In this document: piece after piece, positions 24,944-34,711 of the stretch
Layout of the letters: each line of letters begins with the position of its first letter
Numbering within the stretch: position 1 is the stretch's first letter
The notes under the pieces: generated by a model
Told to the model about the DNA's origin: nothing
Databases searched by the model: none
What the model saw: the letters and a program-made list of their open reading frames with translations, nothing else
Program-made: the position numbers and the translations under genes
Source of the DNA: Candidatus Zixiibacteriota bacterium
Lineage (GTDB): Bacteria > Zixibacteria > MSB-5A5 > GN15 > JAAZOE01
Assembly: GCA_023138975.1 (NCBI GenBank)
Contig: JAGLON010000039.1
Location: 1 to 64,000, forward strand
Reading direction: 5' to 3'
Length of the DNA stretch: 64,000 bases

Positions 24944-27004
24944 GTGCGCTCGATATACTTTGCCAGAAAAGCCGTAAAACTTTCAATATGCTTGTTGTTC
25001 GGAATATTCGCTATCGGATCTTTTTGCGCCCAACCGGCTTTTGCCGTTACCGATTATATTTACTTTACAGTCAATGGTGATACAGCAATGCCGGCATTAA
25101 TTCAGGGAGATTCTCTAAGCTGGGCGTCTAACTGTGACGTTGGTTCGAGTGTTTATTGGGAGATTTGGTTTGATGCCAATGCCAATTCTGTTATCGACGA
25201 AGAGACCGATTTGATTCTGGAAGCAACCACTGTGACCGATGGTGATACTTCAACTGACGTGAATCCGATTCCTGACGGATGGGTGCAATTCCCCGGTGGT
25301 ATTGTGAGCCTTCCGGTCGGGCCGTACATTTTTACAGCTCTCAATTTGAGCGACAGCACATCAACTCAGAGAATAATATCAAACTCAGAAATGTCATCTC
25401 CTCCCAATCAAATTACCGGTCAAGTTTTTATTCCGGGACATCCTGCGCCAGACGCAATTTTAGAAAATATTATTATCTCATCTGAAGCTAATGATGATCT
25501 AAGAGGTGCTTTTATCGGAGCCACCGATGAAAATGGATTATATGAGATAAACATTACCGATGTTGGTACCGGAGTAACATTTTATGTGGAGCCAACCTCG
25601 GTTCCGGGTTTTGCGAAACCAATTGATCAAATTGTTGTCGTTTCCGGTGTGGTAGGCAATATCAATTTTACCTATCAAATACCAGCTGATAGTGTCTACG
25701 GGTATTTACGCGATGATAGCGGAACGCTGCTTGACTTTTTTGACTGGGTAACTTGTGAGGAGCAATATCCGGGGGACTTGGAAAAAGGCATGAGACTAAA
25801 GGATAGCCGCTATGTTATTTATTTTGCTGAAAATGAGTTAGGGACTTGGCAGATTAATCTGGATTCAGATAATGCTATCCCGGAGTATCTGGTACCCAAC
25901 TACTTTTCTTTTAGCCACGATACTTTATTCAGCTTTCAACACGATCTAATTCTAACCCGTACTGATACGTTTATCTATGCCAGAGTAACCGAAAATGGAG
26001 GATTACCCGCTAATCAGTATGAAATTGGGGTCTCATCAGTGAATCTTGATTCCTGGACTAGAGCAATTTCCGGAATTGGATCTGAAAATGTAACGGCCAT
26101 ACAAATATCATCACTTGATACTGATTCATGGGCAGTATGGATTAATACTGAGGATGATGACTATCCCATCCCGGATGGTATGATTTTTAAAAACATAACC
26201 TCATCTAATCTTTCACCGGGTGATACAATTGATTTGGAACTAATTGACGGCAACTTAGTCAGTGATGTCATAACCTTAGATCCGGGAGACACGCCGATCA
26301 ACTGGGAAGATGTTTGGATTGCGCTCTATGCCTCAGTTAATAAGAGTTATGGAACCTATGTCGAAAGCGGGGGTGTCTATAATATTTACTCAGATACCGG
26401 TACTTTCTTTATAGGTGTAAGTTCACAGGGTTATCTGACTAATCCGGCCTATAGATTTGCTGCAATTCACGGTGATACCACCGGGGGATTAGGTTTTACT
26501 ATAAATAAAGCTCATTGCCGGGTAACCGGTTTGCTGGTCAATATACCTGTTTCTATTTTGTCCACAGGTTATTCTGTTTCCGCCAGAACCGGCACCGATG
26601 GAACTGATGGTTATTTGGTAAATGCGCTCATTGACAGCCTATCCGGAACCTATACTATCAACCTTTGCGACGGTGATTGGACTCTGGATGTACCGTACTT
26701 TGATGGCTATACCAGCCCGACAGAACTGACCCTAACAATTGGTGAATCTCCAGACACTGTTCAAGTCTTCGATCTGGTCTATACGGCGGAGCGTCCCTGC
26801 GGTGACGCTAACAATGACGGGTCCGTGAATATGGGCGATGCCGTGTATTTGATAAACTTTATATTCAGAGACGGAGCGCCGCCGAGTCCGCTTTGTATCG
26901 GGAAAACTAATGGTGACGAATCTGTGAATGTAGGTGACGCAGTGTATCTGATAAATTTCATATTCAAAGACGGTGAGCCGCCTTTTGAAAACTGCTGTCC
27001 GTGA
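24944..27004 (+). CDS. Secreted multi-domain protein with C-terminal dockerin-type repeats
   Basis: A protein of about 686 residues starting at GTG 24944, six bases after AAAGGAG. A signal peptide (about 1-36) ends at AQPAFA. The body is built of carboxypeptidase-regulatory/Ig-like strands, for example GQVFIPGHPAPDAILENI and GAFIGATDENGLYEIN. The end has two dockerin type I-like repeats, GDANNDGSVNMGDAVYLINF and NGDESVNVGDAVYLINFIF, each with an Asp/Asn calcium loop. In non-cellulosomal FCB bacteria such repeats are common on exported proteins, and their partner is unknown. No catalytic motif is visible. A hairpin at 27046-27077 follows. Confidence 0.88.
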   Translation: MRSIYFARKAVKLSICLLFGIFAIGSFCAQPAFAVTDYIYFTVNGDTAMPALIQGDSLSWASNCDVGSSVYWEIWFDANANSVIDEETDLILEATTVTDGDTSTDVNPIPDGWVQFPGGIVSLPVGPYIFTALNLSDSTSTQRIISNSEMSSPPNQITGQVFIPGHPAPDAILENIIISSEANDDLRGAFIGATDENGLYEINITDVGTGVTFYVEPTSVPGFAKPIDQIVVVSGVVGNINFTYQIPADSVYGYLRDDSGTLLDFFDWVTCEEQYPGDLEKGMRLKDSRYVIYFAENELGTWQINLDSDNAIPEYLVPNYFSFSHDTLFSFQHDLILTRTDTFIYARVTENGGLPANQYEIGVSSVNLDSWTRAISGIGSENVTAIQISSLDTDSWAVWINTEDDDYPIPDGMIFKNITSSNLSPGDTIDLELIDGNLVSDVITLDPGDTPINWEDVWIALYASVNKSYGTYVESGGVYNIYSDTGTFFIGVSSQGYLTNPAYRFAAIHGDTTGGLGFTINKAHCRVTGLLVNIPVSILSTGYSVSARTGTDGTDGYLVNALIDSLSGTYTINLCDGDWTLDVPYFDGYTSPTELTLTIGESPDTVQVFDLVYTAERPCGDANNDGSVNMGDAVYLINFIFRDGAPPSPLCIGKTNGDESVNVGDAVYLINFIFKDGEPPFENCCP

Positions 27005-27045
27005 TTTATAGTTAACAGTATCAGAATATGAATTGATCAGCGAAA

Positions 27046-27077
27046 GACCAAAACCCCATAGTAATGGGGTCTTGGTC
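27046..27077. terminator. Long hairpin between convergent genes
   Basis: A 14-bp stem with one mismatch, GACCAAAACCCCAT against ATGGGGTCTTGGTC, loop AGTA. It lies midway between the dockerin gene and the leftward barrel gene and could terminate both. Confidence 0.75.
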
Positions 27078-27111
27078 ATCAAAAAACTATGACTGGTTTT
27101 GCAGACGGCTT

Positions 27112-27693
27112 TTAGTAACCCATATAAATGATTGTAGCGCGGATTGTCATCCCGGTTGTGCTGATATCAATGCCCATTATATCATTTGTCGGCTTGCCAA
27201 ACATAAGGGTGCCCTCAAGATTCAAATGGGATGATAACTCATATCCGGCACCGACAGTTAATCCAAAACCGATCCATGTGTCGGAATTACTTTCGAAGGG
27301 AGTCGTCCAGGTGGAGTAACCCAGCCCTCCGGTGAGGTAAGCCGATTGGGGTGTGGGCTGAAGGAAATAGGTGAAACCAATGCCGCCGAAGCCGTGGGCT
27401 ATAGTCACATTGTTACCGAGGGCATTGTCCAGCCCGAACCAGGAAACTTTACTCTGCCAATAAATCTGGAAAACTTCACTTGTTCCGAGGCCAATTTTGA
27501 AATCTGTTTGGAGGCCGAAAGAGTTCTCCCGATCACTGGTGAGGGTGCCGACTGACTGTGTGTATGAAGTCAGGCCAAGACCGGCGCCTAAGCCAAGAAT
27601 GAAACCTTTCCGTTTGCCGTCAAAAGCTGAAACTCCTGAGGTAAGCCCGACGATAAAGCAGGCAACCAAGATGAATACGATAGATTTGCGCAT
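27112..27693 (-). CDS. Small outer-membrane beta-barrel protein
   Basis: A 193-residue protein starting at ATG 27693 after GGGGAGGG. A signal peptide (SIVFILVACFIVGLTSGVSAF) leads into an eight-strand-like barrel: GFILGLGAGLGLTSY, FGLQTDFKIGLG, FQIYWQSKVSWF, VTIAHGFGGIGFTYF, SAYLTGGLGYSTW, IGFGLTVGAGYEL, LNLEGTLMFG and MTIRATIIYMGY. This resembles OmpW/OmpX-size barrels but I cannot assign a family. The upstream in-frame start at 27732 is rejected because the signal peptide begins at MRKS. It is a single-gene transcript. No function is indicated. Confidence 0.85.
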   Translation of the reverse strand: MRKSIVFILVACFIVGLTSGVSAFDGKRKGFILGLGAGLGLTSYTQSVGTLTSDRENSFGLQTDFKIGLGTSEVFQIYWQSKVSWFGLDNALGNNVTIAHGFGGIGFTYFLQPTPQSAYLTGGLGYSTWTTPFESNSDTWIGFGLTVGAGYELSSHLNLEGTLMFGKPTNDIMGIDISTTGMTIRATIIYMGY

Positions 27694-28145
27694 GTAACCC
27701 TCCCCGTGTAGCTGCCGATTGATCGACAGCATTTAAGTGTTTGTTCACCATTTCCTGTGTCATTATAATGGGTCAGTATAGAGCTCCATAAAATAACAAG
27801 ATAAAGTATGGTTGGACGGTTATTGGTGTCAATTAAAATACTATATCTAAACTCAATTTATCATATAAGTTATTCCTATTAAACATTAACAAAGGGAAAA
27901 AAAGAAGGTCTGTATTTGGCCATTATTAGCGGCAGTAAAATCTACCAGTATTTATTTCCCAAGCTTCCGAAAAGGCTTGACAAATAAGGATTTTAGTAGT
28001 TATTAGCGCAGGTAAATTTGACCCATACCTTTTTGATCTTAAATAGGAAAAAGTATGGTATAATGGTCATGGCGCTTACTACATACCGGCTGTTCATTGT
28101 TAGGAACTCATTAACAATTTTAAAGGACGTTGAATAGATTTCCCT
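27694..28145. other. Divergent intergenic region with candidate promoters for the four-gene operon
   Basis: About 450 A/T-rich bases. A TTGACA (27977-27982), 17-base spacer, TTATTA promoter candidate and a TATAAT (28059-28064) with a weak upstream box both point to the rightward catabolic operon. Neither is conclusive because promoter rules in this phylum are unknown. Confidence 0.4.
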
Positions 28146-29072
28146 ATGAAAACTAAAAATATCCTTATTCACGAAGTAGGGCCTCGAGACGGTCTGCAGG
28201 TCGAAAAGACGCTGGTACCGTTAGAAGATAAAATTCGCTGGATTGACGGCATGATAAATAGCGGTGTCGATATTTTCCAGCTGGGGTCTTTTGTTAATCC
28301 CAAGGCTGTCCCTCAGATGGCTGAAACTGAGAAACTGTTTACTCACTATACAAGTTCGGGAAACAAACCGGAGCATGTCATAATGTCCGGTCTGGTACTC
28401 AACGAGAAGGGGCTTGATCGAGGTATGGACTGTGGTGTTGAGATGTTTTGCATGGGTGTTTCCGCTTCGGAAACTCACAGCCAGAAAAACACTCGGATGA
28501 CAACCTCCGAGGCTCAAACAAGAATCATCGCCATGGCTCAGAAAGCGATGGAAGCCGGTAAAAAGGTTCAAGTGTCGGTTCAATCGGCTTTTGGCTGTGG
28601 TTTTGAGGGGCCGATTCCAAAAGATAGAGTTCTGGGAATCGTCAAAGAGTATCTCTCAGCAGGTATTCGCAATATTAGTTTGGCCGATACTGCCGGACAT
28701 GCGCATCCGATGCTGGTCGAGGAACTGTTCAAAGGGATTCTTGAACTGGATTCAGAAGTTGAACTGACTTGTCATTTTCATAACACTTATGGGCTCGGTT
28801 TGGCCAACTGCTATGCCGCCTTGCAAAATGGAGTGACTTCGTTCGAGTCGGCTTATGGTGGTCTGGGTGGTTGTCCCTTCACAAAACTTCCGGCGGGAAA
28901 TGTCAGTACGGAAGATCTGGTTCATTCGCTACAGCGGATGGGCATCCGCAAAGATATAGATTTAACTGCGTTAATAGATGTAGCCCGGCAGGTCGGCAAC
29001 TTTTTTGGTCGTGAGCTGCCCGGTTCCGTATTAAAATCAGGTTCGATTGTGGACTTTAAAAAGAATGATTGA
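28146..29072 (+). CDS. Hydroxymethylglutaryl-CoA lyase-like (HMGL family) acyl-CoA lyase
   Basis: A 308-residue TIM-barrel lyase. The N terminus has EVGPRDGLQVEK, with the catalytic Arg-Asp. Further on are HFHNTYGLGLANCYAAL and the loop GGLGGCPFTKLPAGNVSTED, the signature of HMG-CoA lyases including their active-site cysteine. The family cleaves a 3-hydroxyacyl-CoA to acetyl-CoA plus a keto or acid fragment. It is first of four tightly packed genes, followed after 9 bases by a CoA-transferase, which suggests its substrate is a CoA ester made by that enzyme. HMG-CoA is one possibility; citramalyl-CoA or a similar compound is equally compatible with context. Confidence 0.9.
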   Translation: MKTKNILIHEVGPRDGLQVEKTLVPLEDKIRWIDGMINSGVDIFQLGSFVNPKAVPQMAETEKLFTHYTSSGNKPEHVIMSGLVLNEKGLDRGMDCGVEMFCMGVSASETHSQKNTRMTTSEAQTRIIAMAQKAMEAGKKVQVSVQSAFGCGFEGPIPKDRVLGIVKEYLSAGIRNISLADTAGHAHPMLVEELFKGILELDSEVELTCHFHNTYGLGLANCYAALQNGVTSFESAYGGLGGCPFTKLPAGNVSTEDLVHSLQRMGIRKDIDLTALIDVARQVGNFFGRELPGSVLKSGSIVDFKKND

Positions 29073-29081
29073 GAGACCATC

Positions 29082-30275
29082 ATGAAACTGTTGGACAACG
29101 TTCGTGTTTTAGATATGACAAATGTGCTCTCGGGGCCGTTCTGTACCCTGCACCTGGCTTTGCTGGGAGCAGATGTTATCAAGGTCGAAGTTCCGGGTAG
29201 CGGTGATTTGGCTCGCAGGCTGGGTAACGTTCCCGATCTCAATAAACAATTGATGGGAACGAGTTTCCTGGCGCAGAACTCCAATAAAAAATCACTGACC
29301 CTCAACCTGAAGACTGAGGAAGGCAAAGAGATTTTCCGTAAACTCCTCAAAACGGCTGATGTGCTGGTAGAAAATTTCCGCCCGGGCGTTTTGACCCGTC
29401 TCGGATTCTCATGGGAAGAGCTACAGAATATAAATCCGAAGTTAGTCTATTGCGCGATCTCTGGATTTGGCCAGAGTGGCCCCGATGCCAAAAAACCGGC
29501 CTATGATCAGATTATCCAGGGCTTATCCGGCTCCATGGATGTTAACGGCGACCCGCGACTGCATCCTCTGCGGGCTGGTTTTCCGGTTTGCGATACCGTC
29601 GGTGGGCTAAATGCGGCTTTTGCCGTGATGGCGGCCTTGTTTTATCGTGAGCGGACCGGCGAAGGTCAATGTATCGATATCGCTTTACTGGATTCTATCA
29701 TGCCGTTGATGGGCTGGGTAGCCGCAAATCTGCTAATTGGTGGGAAAAATCCGGTTCCGATGGGTAATGATAACTTCACGGCCGCTCCATCGGGTGCTTT
29801 CAAGACCAAAGATGGCAACATTAATATCGCTGCCAATCAACAGAAGCAATGGGAAGACCTGTGCGATGTTCTCGGAGTTCCCGAATTGAAAACTGATCCT
29901 CGTTTCCAGGAACGCGATACCCGCAAGGCTAATCGTTATGACTTGACACCTCTACTGGAAGTAAAACTCAAGGAAAACACTACCACTTATTGGGTCGAGG
30001 CTTTGAACGCCAAGGGGATTCCATCCGGTGATATTCTCGGTTTGTATGATGCTCTCACCAGTGACCAGATCAAGCACCGGGAAACGATTGCGAATGTTAA
30101 TGAACCGGAAATCGGCGACTTGAAACTGTTCAACCTGTCAGCTAAGTTTTCCAAAACACCGGCCAGCATAGATTCTCCTCCGCCGAGATTATCAGCCAAC
30201 ACCGAAGAGATTCTGACCGAGCTTGGTCTTAGCAAAGATGAGATTAAAGAACTCAAAGATAAAGCGGTTATCTGA
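29082..30275 (+). CDS. Class III (CaiB/BaiF) CoA-transferase
   Basis: A 397-residue protein. The N terminus has RVLDMTNVLSGPFCTLHLALLGADVIKVEVPGSGD, the classical start of family III transferases. FPVCDTVGG holds the catalytic aspartate that forms the acyl anhydride, and the middle has the SGFGQSGPDAKKPAYDQIIQGLSG loop. It transfers CoA between a CoA donor such as succinyl-CoA and an organic acid. Gene order lyase, transferase, hydratase subunits implies that a hydroxy- or unsaturated dicarboxylate made by the dehydratase is activated here and cleaved by the lyase. All three neighbours run in the same direction within 40 bases. Confidence 0.92.
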   Translation: MKLLDNVRVLDMTNVLSGPFCTLHLALLGADVIKVEVPGSGDLARRLGNVPDLNKQLMGTSFLAQNSNKKSLTLNLKTEEGKEIFRKLLKTADVLVENFRPGVLTRLGFSWEELQNINPKLVYCAISGFGQSGPDAKKPAYDQIIQGLSGSMDVNGDPRLHPLRAGFPVCDTVGGLNAAFAVMAALFYRERTGEGQCIDIALLDSIMPLMGWVAANLLIGGKNPVPMGNDNFTAAPSGAFKTKDGNINIAANQQKQWEDLCDVLGVPELKTDPRFQERDTRKANRYDLTPLLEVKLKENTTTYWVEALNAKGIPSGDILGLYDALTSDQIKHRETIANVNEPEIGDLKLFNLSAKFSKTPASIDSPPPRLSANTEEILTELGLSKDEIKELKDKAVI

Positions 30276-30313
30276 CCGAGGCGATAGAATTTACCACCCA
30301 AGGAGTAAATCTT

Positions 30314-31603
30314 ATGGGAATGACATACGTTCAGAAAGTATTAGCCAAAGCCTGTGGTAAAGAATCGGTTGCCGTAGGTGATGTCGTCGAGCCGGAAGTT
30401 GACCTGGCGATGTCGCATGAAAACGGCACGATGGCGATGAACCAGTTTTTGAAAATCCACGAAGGTACCGGCATAAAACCGGATATTTGGGATCCGAATC
30501 GTATTGCAATAATTTTTGATCACCGGATTCCAGCTGAAAGCGCCAAGACGGCTACTAATCAGAAAAACCTGAGAGCTTTTGTCGGTGACCAGGGCATCAC
30601 GAAATTTCATGATGTTCGCGGTGACGAAGGCGGTATCTGCCATCAAATATTACCGGAAAACGGCTACGTCCGCCCCGGCGGTGTCGTTGTCGGAACCGAC
30701 AGCCATACAACTTCACACGGCGCGCTGGGTGCCTTTGCCTTTGGCATCGGCGCTACCGAAATGGCGGCGGTCTGGACGCTTGGTCATGTCCTCAATGTTG
30801 AAGTACCTGCGACTATCAAAGTCAATGTTACCGGAAAGTTCCCCGAAGGGGTTGGACCGAAGGATTTGATTCTCCATCTTATCGGCAAGATTTCTTCCGA
30901 AGGCGCCAACTTTAAAGTCCTTGAGTTCCACGGTGAAGTAATAAAGTCAATGTCAACTTCGGGCCGTCTTGTTATCTGCAATATGGCGGTCGAGGCTGGC
31001 GCTACAGCCGGAATCGTTCCTCCCGATGAAGAAACTCTGAGCTATCTGAAAGATGAAGCCGGTGTCACCGATAAGATTGTAATTTTCTCACCCGATGCAG
31101 ATGCCGAATATATCCAGACAGTCGAAATAGATGTTTCAAGTCTCGTTCCGCAGATTGCCTGTCCGCATACGATTGATAATGTCTGCGGAATTGATAAAGT
31201 AGCCGGAACTAAAATCGATCAGATTGTCGTCGGGTCCTGTACCAACGGCCGTCTGGATGATATCGAAACTGCCGCTCTGATTTTGAAAGGTAAAAAAGTC
31301 AATCATGGTACCCGGATGCTGGTTTTTCCGGCAACCTGGCGTATCTACCGGAGAGCCATGAAGCTCGGTTACATCGGAGATTTATCCGAAGCCGGAGCGG
31401 TTGTTTGCAATCCCGGTTGCGGAGCCTGTCTTGGTGTCCATCAGGGAGCTATAGGTGATGGCGAGGTCGCTCTTGCCACAACAAACCGTAATTTCAAAGG
31501 CCGGATGGGTAATCCGAAAGGGTTTATTTATCTATGCTCGCCCGCCGTTGCCGCGGCCAGCGCAATAACCGGTGTAATAACTGATCCGAGAGGTGGCAAA
31601 TAA
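30314..31603 (+). CDS. Aconitase-family hydro-lyase large subunit (LeuC/homoaconitase-like)
   Basis: A 429-residue large subunit of the compact (archaeal/LeuC2) type. It has GTDSHTTSHGALGAFAFG and the 4Fe-4S ligands Cys in VGSCTNGRLDD and two in NPGCGACLG. The enzyme reversibly dehydrates or hydrates a 2- or 3-hydroxy acid. The specificity is not fixed by sequence: 3-isopropylmalate, homoaconitate, citramalate/mesaconate and 2,3-dimethylmalate enzymes all share this fold. No LeuA or LeuB gene is nearby, which argues against leucine biosynthesis. A clear AAGGAG precedes the ATG. The stop overlaps the start of the small subunit by one base. Confidence 0.93.
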   Translation: MGMTYVQKVLAKACGKESVAVGDVVEPEVDLAMSHENGTMAMNQFLKIHEGTGIKPDIWDPNRIAIIFDHRIPAESAKTATNQKNLRAFVGDQGITKFHDVRGDEGGICHQILPENGYVRPGGVVVGTDSHTTSHGALGAFAFGIGATEMAAVWTLGHVLNVEVPATIKVNVTGKFPEGVGPKDLILHLIGKISSEGANFKVLEFHGEVIKSMSTSGRLVICNMAVEAGATAGIVPPDEETLSYLKDEAGVTDKIVIFSPDADAEYIQTVEIDVSSLVPQIACPHTIDNVCGIDKVAGTKIDQIVVGSCTNGRLDDIETAALILKGKKVNHGTRMLVFPATWRIYRRAMKLGYIGDLSEAGAVVCNPGCGACLGVHQGAIGDGEVALATTNRNFKGRMGNPKGFIYLCSPAVAAASAITGVITDPRGGK

Positions 31604-32100
31604 TGGGTAAAGTCGTTTATAAAGTCGGCGATGACGTCTCCACCGATATTATCTATCCGGGACGTTTTATGGCAACCGTATTACCGACGGAGACGCCTCA
31701 ACACACCTTTGCCGATGACTCCGATTTTAACGGTAAGCTGAACGCGAAAGAAATCCCAGCCGGGAGTTTTCTCGTGGGCAACGAAAACTTTGGCTGTGGT
31801 TCCTCCCGCGAACAGGCCGCATCGTGCCTTAAGGGTTGGGAGCTTATAATTGTGGCCAAACGTTTCGCACGAATCTTTTTGCAGAACGGTATCAATCTCG
31901 GCTTGCAGATGATCGTCTGTCCCAATATCGAAGCAGATAAAGGGGATGAGCTTGAAATCGCAGGTGATGTCCTCAAGAATATTACCACGGGTAAAGAGTT
32001 CAAGATTACTCCGCACCCGCCGGCTCGTCAGGCGATTATTGATGCCGGAGGTCTGATCGCATTCACAAGAACTCGATTACTGGCAGAAAAGAAATCGTAG
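31603..32100 (+). CDS. Aconitase-family hydro-lyase small subunit (LeuD-like)
   Basis: A 165-residue partner of the preceding large subunit. It carries GDDVSTDIIYPGRF at the N terminus and NENFGCGSSREQA, the swivel-domain loop that supplies substrate-binding residues. The start codon overlaps the last base of the large-subunit stop, so the two are translationally coupled and should form a heterodimer. It ends the operon; a strong terminator lies 28 bases downstream. The substrate is set jointly with the large subunit and remains open. Confidence 0.93.
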   Translation: MGKVVYKVGDDVSTDIIYPGRFMATVLPTETPQHTFADDSDFNGKLNAKEIPAGSFLVGNENFGCGSSREQAASCLKGWELIIVAKRFARIFLQNGINLGLQMIVCPNIEADKGDELEIAGDVLKNITTGKEFKITPHPPARQAIIDAGGLIAFTRTRLLAEKKS

Positions 32101-32127
32101 AATTAGTTAGAATAGTATTAGGCTTGC

Positions 32128-32159
32128 CCGCCTGTGAAATTATCACAGGCGGTTTTTTT
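32128..32159 (+). terminator. Rho-independent terminator of the four-gene operon
   Basis: Perfect 10-bp stem CCGCCTGTGA/TCACAGGCGG with a 5-nt loop and seven T. Confidence 0.97.
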
Positions 32160-32170
32160 GATACTAATGT

Positions 32171-34711
32171 TTAATTATAGAGCTTGAGTAAAAACGGATA
32201 TTCTTTGTTCTCAGGATTGACCTGTGCCGCTTGCTTCAGAGACTGTAAACACTTGCGCCGGTCACCACTCAATTTATAAAATAAACTTTCCGTCAATAAT
32301 TGATTGCCCATGATATATCTTGTCATAGTGACCGGGTCTGCAATATCGGAAAACACCGTTCCCACATCAGTTCGCTCTTCCATTAAGAAGCGCAGGTTCT
32401 TCGCGATATTGTCACTATCAAGACAACCGGCATTAAAAAACTCAGTATATGAATGATCGTCGGTATTGATTTTTGATTCCGCGCCTAACTGCTCAATTTT
32501 CTGACCGTCCAAAACCAGCGTTGCCGCCAGATGATAAGGATCAATGAAGAAATAATTATCCTGTCCGACTTTGGCGATATTGGCCTGCCATTCAGCAAAA
32601 TTGATTTGTATCGGCTCGGTTGAGCCTAACAGAACCGCATGATAATGCCCTAACCAAACGGTGCAATGCGGAAATTCTGACTGGAAGGTTTTGATGATGC
32701 CCAAAAATTCCTGCGTCCGCAGTTTGTGCAGTGGCAGATACTGCGAGACCATTCCGCCGGGATTGAGATGCTCTTTGCACAGCGCAAAATAATCGGCCGT
32801 GTATAAATTCCCAGAACCGAGGATAGGATGGGTCGGATCGCATGAGATTAGATCATACTTCTTCGGCGTCATCTGGAGGTAATGTCGCCCATCTCCGGCC
32901 ATAATTTTTAACCGAGGATCATTTATGACATTCCTATTTAGGTCTTTATAAAAAACCGCAGCGTCTTTAAGTCCTTCGACAAGCTCGACACATTCGATTG
33001 ATTCGACTTCGGGGTGCGAAGCAATGGCCGAGGCTGTAACTCCGATACCAAACCCGATGACCAAAACATCCTTACAGTCAAGTCCTAAGAAAAATGGAAA
33101 ATGCCCCACCATCTTGACAACTTTGATAGCATCATATTCCGAGCCGATCACCGCGCTGTTGTTGACATAAGTGTGTAAATCTCCACCCCGAGCAGCACTA
33201 TCCCGGCCGACCGTTAGAGTTCCCTCGACCGATTCCCGATAGAAAAGCACTTCACGGTCTATGCGGCTGAAAGATGGAGGTAAGATTTTGATTTCCGGAT
33301 TATAAATGATTACCGCAAAAAGAATTGCGATAATAGCATAAAAAGAAATCTTATATATATTGCTTAGTAAAGCACGGTGAGTCAGAAAAAGTATATATAT
33401 GCCAAGTAAATATATAATCATTGCAACAGACATCACCGCACCCAAGAGCGGAAGCAAAACAAACGCCGCCACAATCGGACCGATGACCGAACCGATAGTA
33501 TTTACCATCAGAACAAATCCGACATCACCGCCGATAGTTTCCCTTGTCTGAGAATACATGCGGCAGGCGAGAGGAAAAGCATATCCCGAAAAAACTGCAG
33601 GAGGCAAAACTATCAGGAGCGAAGCCGCTATCGGTAAAATAAAAACTCGCACCTGCGGATTACTCATCAATTCTCTAAACGGAAACATGAGAACTTCCGG
33701 CAAGTATATAAGAAGCACCAAGCCCGCTGCCGTTGTAACACACAACCAGAGAATGGTTCGACACATCGATTTAGCAAAATTGTCTATTGACGGCGACCAC
33801 CGCTTGAACAGCACACTCCCCACAAACAGACCCAGAATCACCAACGACGATATCAGCGCAAAAGTATAACTCGTGTTAGTGAAATATATGCGAAACATGC
33901 GAATCCAAAAAACCTGCAAACTCAACATGGCGAACCCGCACACAAAAGTTCCTATCAATGCGATCTGTTTTATTTTGACATATGATAGTGTGGTTGACTT
34001 GTTTGGTTTTTTCTGAAAGGATTCCTCTAGGGTTTTACTCTCATCATTTTTGTCTTTTATCGAAGATTGGGAAAACGACGGCTCTTTTGAAATCCCCATC
34101 CAAATTGCCAAAAGCAGGTTTATCGCTACCGCTATAAACATGGTCTGCATCTGTCCCAGATAGCGAAGTAAGATAAATCCGGTAATCAGTCCGCCCAGAG
34201 CGGCTCCGAGAGTATCTATCGCATACAGGCGTCCCAGAAGTGAGGAGATAGATTTTGAATATCCGGCCGACATCCGGCAGATAACCGGAAAGACACCGCC
34301 GATGAAAAAAGCTGGAATAAATAGCAACAGGGCAGAGAACACAAAGACGATGACCTCCATCAGCGCCATCGACATTCCATTTACGGACAGAGCCGAATAA
34401 AGACCGGGAATTGCGTTGGAGATCAAAAAGTAATTCAGTGCGCCGAAAAAACCGATACCGCCCAACAATAGTGCCAGTAATCGATTGAACCGCTGACTCC
34501 GGTTGGCTTTTTTGCCCCAATACCAGGCTCCTGTTCCGAATCCGGCCATGAATGCGGCGAGCACCAAAGTGGAGGCGGTTACGGTTGTCCCTAAGGCCAG
34601 AGACAGCATCCGGTTCCAGCAGACTTCGTACAGAAGAAAAGTAAAACCGGTCAAAAAGATTACCGTATGAATTTTAAACAGAGTGCCGCCGTTGTTACCT
34701 GATTTCTGCAT
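32171..34711 (-). CDS. Polytopic membrane protein with C-terminal spermidine-synthase-like domain
   Basis: An 846-residue fusion. The first 480 residues or so hold a dozen or more hydrophobic helices with MFS-like spacing, starting TVIFLTGFTFLLYEVCWNRML, which matches the conserved N terminus of fused MFS/spermidine-synthase proteins. The C-terminal part (from about 510) is a Rossmann methyltransferase-like domain: VLVIGFGIGVTASAIAS, IECVELVEGLKDAA, and DLISCDPTHPILGSGNLYT, where the polyamine-synthase catalytic aspartate would lie. It may aminopropylate or methylate a small molecule at the membrane, but the substrate is unknown. GGGAG precedes ATG 34711. Confidence 0.85.
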   Translation of the reverse strand: MQKSGNNGGTLFKIHTVIFLTGFTFLLYEVCWNRMLSLALGTTVTASTLVLAAFMAGFGTGAWYWGKKANRSQRFNRLLALLLGGIGFFGALNYFLISNAIPGLYSALSVNGMSMALMEVIVFVFSALLLFIPAFFIGGVFPVICRMSAGYSKSISSLLGRLYAIDTLGAALGGLITGFILLRYLGQMQTMFIAVAINLLLAIWMGISKEPSFSQSSIKDKNDESKTLEESFQKKPNKSTTLSYVKIKQIALIGTFVCGFAMLSLQVFWIRMFRIYFTNTSYTFALISSLVILGLFVGSVLFKRWSPSIDNFAKSMCRTILWLCVTTAAGLVLLIYLPEVLMFPFRELMSNPQVRVFILPIAASLLIVLPPAVFSGYAFPLACRMYSQTRETIGGDVGFVLMVNTIGSVIGPIVAAFVLLPLLGAVMSVAMIIYLLGIYILFLTHRALLSNIYKISFYAIIAILFAVIIYNPEIKILPPSFSRIDREVLFYRESVEGTLTVGRDSAARGGDLHTYVNNSAVIGSEYDAIKVVKMVGHFPFFLGLDCKDVLVIGFGIGVTASAIASHPEVESIECVELVEGLKDAAVFYKDLNRNVINDPRLKIMAGDGRHYLQMTPKKYDLISCDPTHPILGSGNLYTADYFALCKEHLNPGGMVSQYLPLHKLRTQEFLGIIKTFQSEFPHCTVWLGHYHAVLLGSTEPIQINFAEWQANIAKVGQDNYFFIDPYHLAATLVLDGQKIEQLGAESKINTDDHSYTEFFNAGCLDSDNIAKNLRFLMEERTDVGTVFSDIADPVTMTRYIMGNQLLTESLFYKLSGDRRKCLQSLKQAAQVNPENKEYPFLLKLYN

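Noticed and set aside
30314-32100. LeuC/LeuD-like genes as leucine biosynthesis
   Set aside because: The operon contains a lyase and a CoA-transferase rather than leuA and leuB, so a catabolic role fits better; not excluded by sequence alone.
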